This document shows, piece after piece, positions 7,964 to 16,824 of a DNA stretch of 64,000 bases. The DNA is taken from contig NZ_DATJCS010000012.1 of the NCBI RefSeq assembly GCF_035497915.1, positions 62,001 through 126,000 of the forward strand, read 5' to 3'. The stretch's first letter is position 1, and each line of letters opens with the position of its first letter. The translations under genes were made by a program, and so were the position numbers. Source of the DNA: Serpens sp035497915 (GTDB taxonomy: Bacteria; Pseudomonadota; Gammaproteobacteria; Pseudomonadales; Pseudomonadaceae). The notes below the pieces were generated by a model. That model saw only the letters and a list, made by a program, of their open reading frames with translations, did not search any database and was not told the origin of the DNA.

Positions 7964-9013
7964 ATGCGCGTTTCCGACTTTCATTTCGACCTCCCCGATG
8001 CCATGATCGCCCGCCATCCGCTCGCGCAGCGCCGCGCCAGTCGTCTGCTGGTGCTGGATGGCCCCAGTGGTGCCCTGGCCCATCGCCAGTTCGCCGACCT
8101 GCTCGGCTACCTGCGCCCTGGCGATCTGATGGTGTTCAACAATACCCGCGTGATTCCCGCGCGCTTGTTCGGGCGCAAGGCGACCGGCGGGCAGCTGGAA
8201 ATCCTTATCGAGCGGGTGCTCGACGAGCATCGTGCGCTGGCCCATGTCCGCGCCAGCAAATCCCCCAAGCCGGGCAGCCACATTCTCCTGGAGGGTGGCG
8301 GTGAAGCGGAGATGCTCGCGCGACACGACGCGCTGTTCGAGCTGCGTTTCGACCAGCCGCTGCTGCCGCTGCTGGAGCGAATCGGCCACATGCCGCTGCC
8401 TCCTTATATAGACAGGCCTGACGAAACGGCCGACCGTGAGCGTTACCAGACGGTGTACGCCGAGCGTGCCGGCGCGGTCGCCGCGCCGACCGCCGGCCTG
8501 CATTTCGACGAGCCGCTGCTCGAAGCGATTCGCGAGAAGGGCGTGGACACTGCCTTCGTGACCCTGCACGTTGGTGCCGGCACCTTCCAGCCGGTGCGCG
8601 TCGAGCGTATCGAGGAGCACCACATGCATCGCGAATGGCTGGAAGTCGGCCAGGACGTGGTGGATGCGGTTCACGCCTGCAAGGCACGCGGCGGCCGGGT
8701 GATCGCGGTCGGCACCACCAGCGTGCGTTCGCTGGAAAGCGCGGCGCGCGACGGCGAACTCAAACCGTTCAGCGGCGATACTGACATCTTCCTTTACCCG
8801 GGCCGGCCCTTCCATGTGGTGGATGCCCTGGTCACCAATTTCCACCTGCCCGAATCCACGTTGCTGATGCTGGTTTCCGCCTTCGCTGGCTACCCGGAAA
8901 CCATGGCGGCCTACCGCACGGCGGTGGCGGAGGGCTACCGCTTCTTCAGTTACGGTGATGCCATGTTCATCACCCGCAATCCCGCCCCGCGCGGCCCCGA
9001 GGATCGCCCATGA
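7964..9013 (+). CDS. queA: tRNA preQ1(34) S-adenosylmethionine ribosyltransferase-isomerase
   Basis: QueA transfers and rearranges the ribose of S-adenosylmethionine onto preQ1 in tRNA to make epoxyqueuosine, a late step of queuosine synthesis. The 349-residue length and the motifs MRVSDFHFDLPDAMIARHP at the start, APTAGLHFDE, VTLHVGAGTFQPVR and TNFHLPESTLLMLVSAFAG near the end are diagnostic. Its stop overlaps the start of tgt by four bases (ATGA), so the two queuosine genes are translationally coupled. The order queA-tgt-yajC-secD-secF is conserved in Pseudomonas and E. coli. Confidence 0.97.
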   Translation: MRVSDFHFDLPDAMIARHPLAQRRASRLLVLDGPSGALAHRQFADLLGYLRPGDLMVFNNTRVIPARLFGRKATGGQLEILIERVLDEHRALAHVRASKSPKPGSHILLEGGGEAEMLARHDALFELRFDQPLLPLLERIGHMPLPPYIDRPDETADRERYQTVYAERAGAVAAPTAGLHFDEPLLEAIREKGVDTAFVTLHVGAGTFQPVRVERIEEHHMHREWLEVGQDVVDAVHACKARGGRVIAVGTTSVRSLESAARDGELKPFSGDTDIFLYPGRPFHVVDALVTNFHLPESTLLMLVSAFAGYPETMAAYRTAVAEGYRFFSYGDAMFITRNPAPRGPEDRP

Positions 9014-10143
9014 CCCGTACCTGTCACATGAACTTCGACGTGCTCGCCACCGAGGGCAAGGCCCGCCGGGGGCGTCTGACCTTCCCGCGCGGCACCGTGG
9101 AAACGCCGGCGTTCATGCCGGTGGGCACCTATGGCACGGTGAAGGGCATGCTGCCGCGCGACATCGAGGCCATCGGCGCGCAGATCATCCTTGGCAACAC
9201 CTTCCACCTGTGGCTGCGTCCGGGCACCGAGGTCATCAAGGTGCACGGTGACCTGCACGATTTCATGCAGTGGCAGGGGCCGATCCTCACCGACTCCGGC
9301 GGTTTCCAGGTGTTCAGCCTCGGCGAGATGCGCAAGATCAAGGAGGAGGGCGTCTACTTCTCCTCGCCGGTGGACGGCGCCAAGGTGTTCATGGGGCCGG
9401 AAGAGTCCATGCAGGTGCAGCGCGACCTGGGTTCGGACATCGTGATGATCTTCGACGAGTGCACGCCGTACCCGGCGGACCACGACACTGCGCGCCGCTC
9501 CATGGAGCTGTCGTTGCGCTGGGCCAAGCGTTCCAAGGTGGCGCATGGCGACAACCCGGCGGCGCTGTTCGGCATCGTACAGGGCGGCATGCACGAAGAC
9601 CTGCGCCTGCGCTCCCTGGAGGGGCTGATGGAGATCGGCTTCGACGGTCTGGCCATCGGCGGTCTGTCGGTGGGCGAGCCGAAGGAAGAGATGATCCGCG
9701 TGCTGGACTTCCTGCCGCCGCACCTGCCGGCCGACAAGCCGCGCTACCTGATGGGCGTCGGCAAGCCGGAGGATCTGGTCGAAGGTGTGCGCCGTGGCGT
9801 GGACATGTTCGATTGCGTGATGCCGACCCGCAACGCGCGCAACGGCCACCTGTTCGTCACCGGCGGCATCGTCAAGATCCGCAATGCGGTGCATCGCCAT
9901 GACGATTCACCGCTGGATCCGGGCTGCGATTGTTACACCTGCAAACACTTCTCGCGCGCCTACCTGCATCACCTGGACAAGTGTGGGGAAATGCTCGGGA
10001 GCATGCTGAATACCATCCACAATCTGCGCTATTACCAGCGCCTGATGGCCGGTTTACGCGACGCCATCCAACAGGGTACATTGGCCGCCTTTGTCGATGC
10101 CTTCTATGCCCGGCGCGGTCTGCCGACCCCGCCGCTGGACTGA
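9010..10143 (+). CDS. tgt: Queuine tRNA-ribosyltransferase (tRNA-guanine transglycosylase)
   Basis: Tgt swaps guanine-34 for preQ1 in tRNAs with GUN anticodons, the step before QueA. The 377-residue protein has the family's nucleophile region (GGLSVGEPKEEM; MPTRNARNGHLF) and a zinc site made of CDCYTC followed by His in KHFSRAYLHH. The catalytic Asp lies in LTDSGGFQVFSL. The frame overlaps queA by ATGA. A second ATG six codons in (MNFDVLATEG) is possible, but the overlap favours the first. Confidence 0.96.
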   Translation: MTRTCHMNFDVLATEGKARRGRLTFPRGTVETPAFMPVGTYGTVKGMLPRDIEAIGAQIILGNTFHLWLRPGTEVIKVHGDLHDFMQWQGPILTDSGGFQVFSLGEMRKIKEEGVYFSSPVDGAKVFMGPEESMQVQRDLGSDIVMIFDECTPYPADHDTARRSMELSLRWAKRSKVAHGDNPAALFGIVQGGMHEDLRLRSLEGLMEIGFDGLAIGGLSVGEPKEEMIRVLDFLPPHLPADKPRYLMGVGKPEDLVEGVRRGVDMFDCVMPTRNARNGHLFVTGGIVKIRNAVHRHDDSPLDPGCDCYTCKHFSRAYLHHLDKCGEMLGSMLNTIHNLRYYQRLMAGLRDAIQQGTLAAFVDAFYARRGLPTPPLD

Positions 10144-10194
10144 ATGAATCCTTCTTTGAAACCGTAGAAACCATCCCTGCAACAGGAGTGTTAC

Positions 10195-10530
10195 ATGAGC
10201 TTTTTCATTCCCGCCGCCTACGCCCAGGCCGCCCCGGGCGCTGCAGCTCCGGGTTCCGACATGATGGGCATTCTGATGCTCGTCGGCTTCGTGGTCATCT
10301 TCTACCTGATGATCTGGCGTCCCCAGTCCAAGCGCGCCAAGGAGCACAAGAATCTGCTGGCCGGCCTGCAGAAGGGTGACGAAGTGGTCACCGGCGGTGG
10401 CATGACCGGCAAGGTCACCAAGGTCGCCGACGACTTCGTGGTGCTGGAAGTGGCCGACAACGTGGAACTGAAGTTCCAGAAGGCCGCCATCGTTGCGACC
10501 CTGCCCAAGGGCACGCTGAAGGCCATCTGA
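10195..10530 (+). CDS. yajC: Sec translocon accessory protein YajC
   Basis: The 111-residue protein has one membrane segment (MGILMLVGFVVIFYLMIW, about residues 24-41) followed by the family signature RPQSKRAKEHKN and a small soluble domain (GDEVVTGGGMTGKV). YajC joins SecD and SecF in the holotranslocon. It sits 51 bases after tgt with an AGGAG ribosome-binding site and 135 bases before secD. Confidence 0.96.
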   Translation: MSFFIPAAYAQAAPGAAAPGSDMMGILMLVGFVVIFYLMIWRPQSKRAKEHKNLLAGLQKGDEVVTGGGMTGKVTKVADDFVVLEVADNVELKFQKAAIVATLPKGTLKAI

Positions 10531-10624
10531 TCCTGTCGGGTGGCAATGCCAGGAAGGTGCTGTCCACGTCTGTCGCCGCGTTCCTGCCAAGCCGCCCGTC
10601 CAGGCTTCACGAGTTATTGTCATT

Positions 10625-10646
10625 GCGGGGCGCCTAGGCGCCCCGC
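10625..10646. other. Perfect 22-base palindrome before secD
   Basis: GCGGGGCGCCT (10625-10635) is followed directly by its exact reverse complement AGGCGCCCCGC, then TCTTTG. It lies 20 bases before the secD start. In RNA it would form a very stable hairpin, possibly a leaky terminator or an mRNA stability element between yajC and secD. The full symmetry also fits a protein-binding site. Confidence 0.7.
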
Positions 10647-10665
10647 TCTTTGAGCGGGCGGCGTC

Positions 10666-12528
10666 ATGCTGAACAAATATCCCCTGTGGAAATATCTGCT
10701 GATTCTTGCGGTCCTGGCCCTCGGCCTGGTGTACTCCGCGCCCAACCTGTATCCCGATGACCCCTCGATCCAGATCACCGGCACCAGCACGGCGCTGCGC
10801 ATCGACGAGGTTGCGGTCGACAGGGCTGCCCAGGCGCTGCGCGCGGCGGGCATCACGGTCAAGTCCAGCGAGGTGAGCGAGCGTGGCGGCCTGCTGCGTC
10901 TGACCCGCCTGGCCGACCAGCTACCGGCCAAGGATGTGGTGCGCAAGGCCCTCGGCGACGACTATGTGGTGGCCCTCAACCTGGCGCCCACCACGCCCGA
11001 CTGGCTGCGCAGCATCGGCGCCTCGCCGATGAAACTGGGTCTGGACCTGTCCGGTGGTGTGCACTTCCTGCTGGAAGTGGACATGGACAAGGCGATCGAT
11101 GCGCGCCTGAAAGTCTACGAGGGCGAGGTGAAGAGCCTGCTGCGCAAGGAGCGTATCCGCTACCGCAGCATGCCGGGCGGCGACAACGCCTTCCAGCTGG
11201 GTTTCACCGACAGCGAAAGTCTCGACCGGGCCCAGAGCCTGATCCGCAAGACCTTCACCGATTTCGAGCTGACCAGCAGCGTGCGCAACCAGCTGCAGGT
11301 GCTCAATGTCGCGCTGACACCGGCCACCCTGGCCGATATCCGCGAATACTCCATCAAGCAGAACCTCACCACCGTGCGTAACCGCGTCAACGAACTCGGC
11401 GTGGCCGAGCCGCTGGTGCAGCGCCAGGGCGCCAACCGCATCGTGGTCGAGCTGCCGGGTGTGCAGGACACCGCCGAGGCCAAGCGGATTCTCGGCAAGA
11501 CGGCCAGCCTGGAGTTCCGCCTGGCTGCCGAGCCGGATGCCGCGCGCGCCACCACCGAGACCTTCGATTTCCGTGAAGAAGGCCGCGCCCCGGTGGCGCT
11601 GGAGCGCAGTGTGATCATCACCGGTGACCAGGTGACCGATGCGCAAGCCAGCTACGACGAGAATGGTCGCCCGCAGGTGAACATTCGTCTGGACGGGCAC
11701 GGCGGCGAGCTGATGAACCGTGCCACCCGCAACAACGTCGGGCGCAGCATGGCGGTGCTGTTCATCGAGCAGCGCCCCGTGACCCGCTACGTCAAGGAGC
11801 TGGTCGACGGCGTCGAGCAGGAAGTGGCGGTACAGAGCTTCCGCGAGGAGAAGAAAGTCATCTCCCTGGCCACCATTCAGTCGGCGCTGGGCAGCCAGTT
11901 CCGCATCACCGGCCTGGACGGCCAGGGCGAGTCTTCGGAGCTGGCGCTGCTGCTGCGCGCCGGCGGCCTGGCCGCGCCGATGTACTTCGCTGAAGAACGC
12001 ACCATTGGCCCGAGCCTGGGCGCGGAGAACATCGCCAAGGGCATCGAGTCCACCTGGTGGGCACTGATCCTGGTCTCGCTGTTCGTCATTGTCATCTACA
12101 AGTTCTTCGGCATCCTGGCCACCGTCGCGCTGGCGTTCAACCTGGTGCTGCTGGTCGGTCTGATGTCGGTGATCGGTGCGACGCTGACCCTGCCGGGTAT
12201 CGCCGGCATCGTGCTGACGCTGGGCATGGCGGTGGATGCCAACGTGCTGATCTTCTCGCGGATCCGCGAGGAGCTGAAGAATGGCCTGTCGGTACAGCGC
12301 GCCATTCACGAGGGCTTCGACCGTGCCTTCACGGCGATCATCGACAGTAACCTGACCACCCTGCTGGTCGGCGCCATCCTGTTCGCACTTGGTACCGGGC
12401 CGGTCAAGGGCTTCGCGGTCACGCTGTCGCTCGGCATCCTGACCTCGATGTTCACCGCCATCATGTTCACGCGCGGCCAGGTCAACCTGCTCTTCGGCGG
12501 TCGCAACGTGAAGAAACTGTGGATCTGA
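10666..12528 (+). CDS. secD: Protein translocase subunit SecD
   Basis: SecD works with SecF as the proton-driven motor that pulls secreted proteins through SecYEG from the periplasmic side. The 620-residue protein has an N-terminal membrane segment (YLLILAVLALGLVYSAP), a large periplasmic region beginning with the conserved LGLDLSGGVHFLLEVDMD, and a cluster of five membrane segments from about residue 460 that includes GIVLTLGMAVDANVLIFSRI, the RND-type signature. Length and domain order are normal. Confidence 0.97.
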   Translation: MLNKYPLWKYLLILAVLALGLVYSAPNLYPDDPSIQITGTSTALRIDEVAVDRAAQALRAAGITVKSSEVSERGGLLRLTRLADQLPAKDVVRKALGDDYVVALNLAPTTPDWLRSIGASPMKLGLDLSGGVHFLLEVDMDKAIDARLKVYEGEVKSLLRKERIRYRSMPGGDNAFQLGFTDSESLDRAQSLIRKTFTDFELTSSVRNQLQVLNVALTPATLADIREYSIKQNLTTVRNRVNELGVAEPLVQRQGANRIVVELPGVQDTAEAKRILGKTASLEFRLAAEPDAARATTETFDFREEGRAPVALERSVIITGDQVTDAQASYDENGRPQVNIRLDGHGGELMNRATRNNVGRSMAVLFIEQRPVTRYVKELVDGVEQEVAVQSFREEKKVISLATIQSALGSQFRITGLDGQGESSELALLLRAGGLAAPMYFAEERTIGPSLGAENIAKGIESTWWALILVSLFVIVIYKFFGILATVALAFNLVLLVGLMSVIGATLTLPGIAGIVLTLGMAVDANVLIFSRIREELKNGLSVQRAIHEGFDRAFTAIIDSNLTTLLVGAILFALGTGPVKGFAVTLSLGILTSMFTAIMFTRGQVNLLFGGRNVKKLWI

Positions 12529-12538
12529 GGGCCAGGCC

Positions 12539-13453
12539 GTGATCAAGAAAACCATTCCCTTCATGGCGATCCGCAATCTTGCGTTCGCCATCACGCTGAT
12601 CCTGACTGTCGTGGGCATCGCTGCCCTGGCGGTCAAGGGTCTCAATTTCGGCCTGGACTTCACCGGCGGCACGCTGATCGAGCTGCAGTACGAGCAGCCG
12701 GCTGACCTGGAGCGCATCAAGCGCGAGCTGGGGCAGGCCGGCTACACGGATGCGGTGGTGCAGAGCTTCGGCGCCACCACCGACGTGCTGATCCGCATGG
12801 CCGGCGACGATCCGCAGCTGGGCGCGAAGGTGGGCGAGGCGCTGCGTGCCATCGACCCGGCCGCGGGCTTCGAGATCAAGCGTGTCGAGTTCGTCGGTCC
12901 GCAGGTCGGTGAGGAGCTGCGCGACCAGGGTGGCCTGGCCATGCTGTTGGCGCTCGGCGGCATCCTGGTGTACCTGGCGTTCCGCTTCCAGTGGAAGTTC
13001 GGCGTTGGCGCCATCGCCTCGCTGGCCCACGACACCATCCTCACTTTGGGTCTGCTGGCGCTGCTGGAAGTGCCGTTCGACCTGACGGTGCTGGCTGCGG
13101 TGCTGGCGATGATCGGTTACTCGCTGAACGACACCATCATCATCTACGACCGCATCCGCGAGAACTTCCGGGTGCTGCGCAAGGCCAGCCTGATCGAGAA
13201 CATCGATATCTCGGTCACCCAGACCCTGCTGCGCACCATGGCCACCTCGTTCTCCACCGCGCTGGCGCTGATCGCCCTGCTGGTCTGGGGTGGCGACGTG
13301 CTGGCCGGTTTCGCCGTTGCCCTGCTGATCGGCGTGGTGGTGGGTACCTACTCGTCGGTGTACATCGGCGCCACGGTGCTGGTCTGGCTGAAGCTGACCA
13401 GCGAGGACCTGATCCCGCCGGCAACCGAAGAGGCAGTCGACGAAAGGCCCTGA
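12539..13453 (+). CDS. secF: Protein translocase subunit SecF
   Basis: SecF completes the SecDF motor. The 304-residue protein has an N-terminal membrane segment, the conserved GLDFTGGTLIELQY, and five C-terminal membrane segments with the RND signature DTIIIYDRIRENFR. The start is a GTG at 12539, ten bases after the secD stop, so the two are cotranscribed and probably coupled. Confidence 0.97.
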   Translation: MIKKTIPFMAIRNLAFAITLILTVVGIAALAVKGLNFGLDFTGGTLIELQYEQPADLERIKRELGQAGYTDAVVQSFGATTDVLIRMAGDDPQLGAKVGEALRAIDPAAGFEIKRVEFVGPQVGEELRDQGGLAMLLALGGILVYLAFRFQWKFGVGAIASLAHDTILTLGLLALLEVPFDLTVLAAVLAMIGYSLNDTIIIYDRIRENFRVLRKASLIENIDISVTQTLLRTMATSFSTALALIALLVWGGDVLAGFAVALLIGVVVGTYSSVYIGATVLVWLKLTSEDLIPPATEEAVDERP

Positions 13454-13469
13454 ACCGACACGGCCATTT

Positions 13470-13508
13470 CCAGTCCAAGGCACGGATTTTTGATTCCGTG
13501 TGGACTGG
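13470..13508 (+). other. Two-part hairpin between secF and the glycine-zipper gene
   Basis: CCAGTCCA (13470-13477) pairs with TGGACTGG (13501-13508), and inside it CACGGA (13481-13486) pairs with TCCGTG (13495-13500), with a three-base bulge on one side and an eight-base loop. The 3' arm overlaps the GGAGG ribosome-binding site of the next gene, so the fold could hide it. It is not followed by a T tract. Confidence 0.7.
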
Positions 13509-13516
13509 AGGTGGCT

Positions 13517-14056
13517 GTGAAGAAATCGATGATCGTCGGCGTGGTGCTCGGCGCGGTCGGTGTGACGGCAGGCGGAGCGCTGGCGACCTATCAATGGACA
13601 GGCGATCGCGAACCGCAATTCGCGACCGTGCTGGACGTGAAGCCGGTGAAGGAAACCCGGCGCACCCCGCGCCAGGTCTGTCAGGACGTCACCGTGACGC
13701 ATCAGCGTCCGGTTCAGGATCAGCATCAGATCGCCGGCACCGCCATCGGCGCGGTGGTCGGTGGTCTGCTGGGCAATCAGGTCGGCGGCGGCAGCGGCAA
13801 GAAACTGGCCACGGTGGCCGGTGCGGTGGGTGGCGGTTACGCCGGCAACAAGGTGCAGGAACGCATGCAATCCAATGACACCTACACCACCACCGAAACC
13901 CGTTGCGAGACGGTGCAGGACACCCATGAGGAGCTGGTCGGCTACGACGTCAGCTACGAGCTGGGTGGTCAGCGCGGCTCGGTGCGCATGGATCGTGATC
14001 CGGGGGCGCAGATCCCGGTGCGCGACGGCCAGTTGGTATTGGCGGAGCAGCAGTAA
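13517..14056 (+). CDS. Glycine-zipper 2TM-domain envelope protein
   Basis: The 179-residue protein begins with a basic stretch and a membrane segment (MIVGVVLGAVGVTAGGALA) and has a central glycine zipper, GTAIGAVVGGLLGNQVGGGS through VAGAVGGGYAGNKV, as in the SlyB/PcpY outer-membrane-associated family. The N-terminal segment lacks a lipobox. I place the start at the GTG at 13517, close behind GGAGG. An in-frame ATG at 13490 lies inside the upstream hairpin. A gene of this type follows secF in P. aeruginosa as well. Its function is unknown, perhaps envelope integrity. Confidence 0.75.
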   Translation: MKKSMIVGVVLGAVGVTAGGALATYQWTGDREPQFATVLDVKPVKETRRTPRQVCQDVTVTHQRPVQDQHQIAGTAIGAVVGGLLGNQVGGGSGKKLATVAGAVGGGYAGNKVQERMQSNDTYTTTETRCETVQDTHEELVGYDVSYELGGQRGSVRMDRDPGAQIPVRDGQLVLAEQQ

Positions 14057-14078
14057 TCGAGCTCGCTTCTGCGGAAAT

Positions 14079-14106
14079 AAAAAAAGCGCCCTTGGGCGCT
14101 TTTTTC
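14079..14106. terminator. Bidirectional intrinsic terminator
   Basis: AAAAAAGCGCCC TTG GGGCGCTTTTTT-like symmetry (stem AGCGCCC/GGGCGCT) has A and T runs on the two sides, so it can end both the glycine-zipper transcript and the convergent suhB transcript. Confidence 0.9.
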
Positions 14107-14121
14107 ATGTCTGGCGGATCC

Positions 14122-14943
14122 TCACAGCTGACGCTTGAGGCTCGGCCACAGGTGCGGCTGGATGGCGGTGAGTACCGCCTTGAAGCACTTGGTGTTGCCG
14201 GCGACGATGTGCCCCTTGTCGAGGAATTCGTGGCCACCGGTGAAGTCGCTCACCAGACCGCCCGCTTCCTGGATCAGCAGCACGCCGGCCGCCATATCCC
14301 ATTCGGACAGGCCGAATTCCCAGAAGGCGTCATAGCGGCCGGCGGCCACATAGGCCAGGTCCAGGCTGGCCGCGCCGGCGCGGCGGATGCCGGCGGTGTC
14401 GCCCACCAGGCTGCGGAACATGCCCAGGTAGTTTTCCAGGTGGTCGAGCTGGCTGTCGCGGAAGGGGAAGCCGGTGCCCAGCAGCGCGCCTTCCAGGCTC
14501 TTGCGGTTGCTGACGCGGATACGGCGACCATTCAGGGCGGCGCCGCGGCCACGGCTGGCGGTGAACTCTTCCTGGCGAACCGGGTCGAGCACCACGGCAT
14601 GTTCCAGACGGCCCTTGTACTTGCAGGCGATGCTCACGGCGAAATGCGGAACGCCGCGCAGGAAATTGGTGGTGCCGTCCAGCGGGTCGATGATCCACTG
14701 GTAATCGGCGCCTTCGCCGGTGCCGGCGATTTCGCCGGTTTCTTCCCCTTTGAAGCCATGGTTCGGGTAGGACTTGCGCAGCAGATTGATGATGCACTGC
14801 TCGGCGGCAACATCGATCTCGCTGACGTAGTCCTTGGCATCCTTCTCGTTCGCCGAGATGCTGTCCAGGCGTTCGATGGAGCGGAAAATCAGTTCACCGG
14901 CGCTGCGCGCAGCGCGCAAGGCGATGTTCAGCATGGGCTGCAT
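14122..14943 (-). CDS. suhB: Inositol-1-monophosphatase family protein SuhB
   Basis: SuhB hydrolyses inositol monophosphate in vitro. In E. coli it mainly works in the antitermination complex on rRNA genes, and in P. aeruginosa it affects virulence regulation. The 273-residue protein has all metal-site motifs: GEETGE, WIIDPLDGTTNFLRG and the C-terminal WEFGLSEWDMAAG. I use the Met of MQPMLNIALRAARSAGEL at 14943, matching family starts, over a GTG four codons earlier. It is the only gene on the minus strand in this block and is divergent from trmJ. Confidence 0.93.
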   Translation of the reverse strand: MQPMLNIALRAARSAGELIFRSIERLDSISANEKDAKDYVSEIDVAAEQCIINLLRKSYPNHGFKGEETGEIAGTGEGADYQWIIDPLDGTTNFLRGVPHFAVSIACKYKGRLEHAVVLDPVRQEEFTASRGRGAALNGRRIRVSNRKSLEGALLGTGFPFRDSQLDHLENYLGMFRSLVGDTAGIRRAGAASLDLAYVAAGRYDAFWEFGLSEWDMAAGVLLIQEAGGLVSDFTGGHEFLDKGHIVAGNTKCFKAVLTAIQPHLWPSLKRQL

Positions 14944-15123
14944 GGGGGAAAACACCTGGGCTGTTAAAGAAAGCCGCGAATTCTATCAGAAAGCCTGGCG
15001 GACGCGTGAGTGGCATTGACCGGCTGCCGGCAGGTGATGGGTGAGTCGGCAATGTTGCGTGGCGAGCGTGAACCGCCATCGGCTAAGATTCTGCCCCTTC
15101 CGTTTTCTCAAGTGGAGCAGGGC

Positions 15124-15903
15124 GTGCTACAGAACATCCGCGTGGTGCTGGTCAATACCAGCCATCCCGGCAACATCGGCGGGGCGGCCCGTGCCATGAA
15201 GAACATGGGGCTGTCGCGCCTGGTGCTGGTCGATCCCGAGGAGTTTCCCAGCCCCAAGGCGGTGGCGCGGGCGTCCGGCGCCACCGACGTGCTGGACAAC
15301 GCCCAGGTGGTCGCCACGCTGGAGGAGGCGCTGGTCGGCTGCAGCCTGGTCATGGGCACCAGTGCGCGGGATCGGCGCATTCCCTGGCCGTTGCTCGATC
15401 CCCGCGAGGGCGCGGGCAAGACGTTGGAACAGGTTTCGCTGGGCGGCGAAGTGGCGCTGGTGTTCGGCCGCGAGTATGCCGGGCTGACCAACGAGGAATT
15501 GCAGCGCTGCCAGTTTCACGTGCACATTCCCTCCGACCCGGAGTTCGGCTCGCTGAACCTGGCGGCCGCCGTGCAGGTGCTCACCTACGAGGTGCGCATG
15601 GCCTGGCTGGCGGCGCAGGGCGCACCGACCAAGATGGAAAAGCTGGAAGCCACCGCCATCCTGGATACCCAGCCGGTGACCATGGATGAGCTGGAGCGTT
15701 ATTTCGAACATCTGGAGCAGACGTTGGTGGAGATCGGCTTCCTCGATCCGCAGAAGCCCCGTCATCTGATGGCGCGGTTGCGACGGCTGTACGGGCGCAG
15801 CGGCATCAGCAAGCTGGAAATGAACATCCTGCGCGGCATCCTCACCGAAACCCAGAAGGCGGCGCGCGGCGAGCCCCACAAGCGGAGAGCAGACGATGTT
15901 TGA
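15124..15903 (+). CDS. trmJ: tRNA (cytidine/uridine-2'-O-)-methyltransferase TrmJ
   Basis: TrmJ is a SPOUT-class enzyme that 2'-O-methylates nucleotide 32 in the anticodon loop. The 259-residue protein opens with IRVVLVNTSHPGNIGGAARA, and the knot region has LVFGREYAGLTNEEL and IPSDPEFGSLNLAAAVQVL, all typical. I place the start at the GTG at 15124 behind GGAG. The open frame runs further upstream but without family similarity. It overlaps cysE by eight bases. Confidence 0.93.
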   Translation: MLQNIRVVLVNTSHPGNIGGAARAMKNMGLSRLVLVDPEEFPSPKAVARASGATDVLDNAQVVATLEEALVGCSLVMGTSARDRRIPWPLLDPREGAGKTLEQVSLGGEVALVFGREYAGLTNEELQRCQFHVHIPSDPEFGSLNLAAAVQVLTYEVRMAWLAAQGAPTKMEKLEATAILDTQPVTMDELERYFEHLEQTLVEIGFLDPQKPRHLMARLRRLYGRSGISKLEMNILRGILTETQKAARGEPHKRRADDV

Positions 15904-16684
15904 TCGCATGCGTGAGGATATTCGAAGCGTCTTCAGCCGCGACCCGGCGGCGCGCAGCGTGCTCGAGGTGCTGTTGTGCTACCCCGGGCTGCACGCGGTG
16001 TGGATGCATCGGCTGGCGCACCGCCTGTGGCGCGCCGACTGGCGGCTGCTGGCACGGCTGGTCTCGCACATCGGGCGCTGGCTGACCGGCATCGAGATCC
16101 ATCCCGGCGCGAAGATCGGCCACCGTTTCTTCATCGACCACGGCATGGGCGTGGTGATCGGCGAGACCGCCGAAATCGGCGACGACGTGACCCTCTACCA
16201 CGGCGTCACCCTGGGCGGCACCAGCTGGAACAAGGGCAAGCGCCATCCGACCCTGGAGGACGGCGTGATCGTCGGCGCCGGGGCGAAGATCCTCGGGCCG
16301 TTCACCGTGGGTGCCGGCGCCAAGGTTGGCTCCAACGCGGTGGTCACCAAGGCGGTGCCGGCGGGCGTCACCGTGGTCGGCAACCCGGGCCGGGTGGTGG
16401 TCAAGACCACCGGTGAGGAGCAGGCCAAGCGCAAGGCTATCGCCGAGAAGTACGGCTTCGATGCCTATGCGGTAGGCGAGAACATGCCCGATCCGGTGAC
16501 CAAGGCCATCGGCCAGCTGCTTGACCATCTGCATGCCGTGGATGGTCGCCTGGAAGAGATGAATCGCGCCCTCAAGGCGCTCGGCTACTGCTGTGGCGAG
16601 CTGCCGGCGCTGCGGGACGAGGACTTCGTCGAGATCAAGGAAGCGATTCGCGGCGAGACGAAAGAGCCTGGCGCCCAGGGTTGA
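15896..16684 (+). CDS. cysE: Serine O-acetyltransferase
   Basis: CysE makes O-acetylserine from serine and acetyl-CoA, the first step of cysteine synthesis. The 262-residue protein is a left-handed beta-helix acyltransferase: HPGAKIGHRFFIDHGMGVVI contains the catalytic His, and hexapeptide repeats run through GVTLGGTSWNKGKRHPTLED. The C-terminus is longer than in the minimal family. It overlaps trmJ by eight bases and lies just before iscR, and cysteine is the sulfur source for IscS, so the placement makes sense. Confidence 0.94.
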   Translation: MFDRMREDIRSVFSRDPAARSVLEVLLCYPGLHAVWMHRLAHRLWRADWRLLARLVSHIGRWLTGIEIHPGAKIGHRFFIDHGMGVVIGETAEIGDDVTLYHGVTLGGTSWNKGKRHPTLEDGVIVGAGAKILGPFTVGAGAKVGSNAVVTKAVPAGVTVVGNPGRVVVKTTGEEQAKRKAIAEKYGFDAYAVGENMPDPVTKAIGQLLDHLHAVDGRLEEMNRALKALGYCCGELPALRDEDFVEIKEAIRGETKEPGAQG

Positions 16685-16757
16685 TGCGCGGCCAGCGGTG
16701 GCCTGCTATCATGCCGGCCGCTTTCCGCTGGTAAATCCTAGTATTTCGATCAGTCTT

Positions 16758-16790
16758 ATAGTTGACTCAAATACTCGGAGATTGGATACT
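16758..16790 (+). promoter_or_regulatory. iscR promoter with IscR type 1 binding site
   Basis: The site beginning ATAGTTGACTCAAATACTCG at 16758 matches the type 1 IscR box (ATASYYGACTRwwwYAGTCRRSTAT) at most positions. It overlaps a promoter with -35 TTGACT (16762-16767), a 17-base spacer and -10 GATACT (16785-16790). Holo-IscR with its [2Fe-2S] cluster would repress here, giving feedback control of the operon. The AT-rich stretch before it (GTATTTCGATCAGTC) may hold a weaker second site. Confidence 0.82.
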
Positions 16791-16824
16791 TGCGCCCATT
16801 CCAGCGAACCTGTGGTATCCCGCG

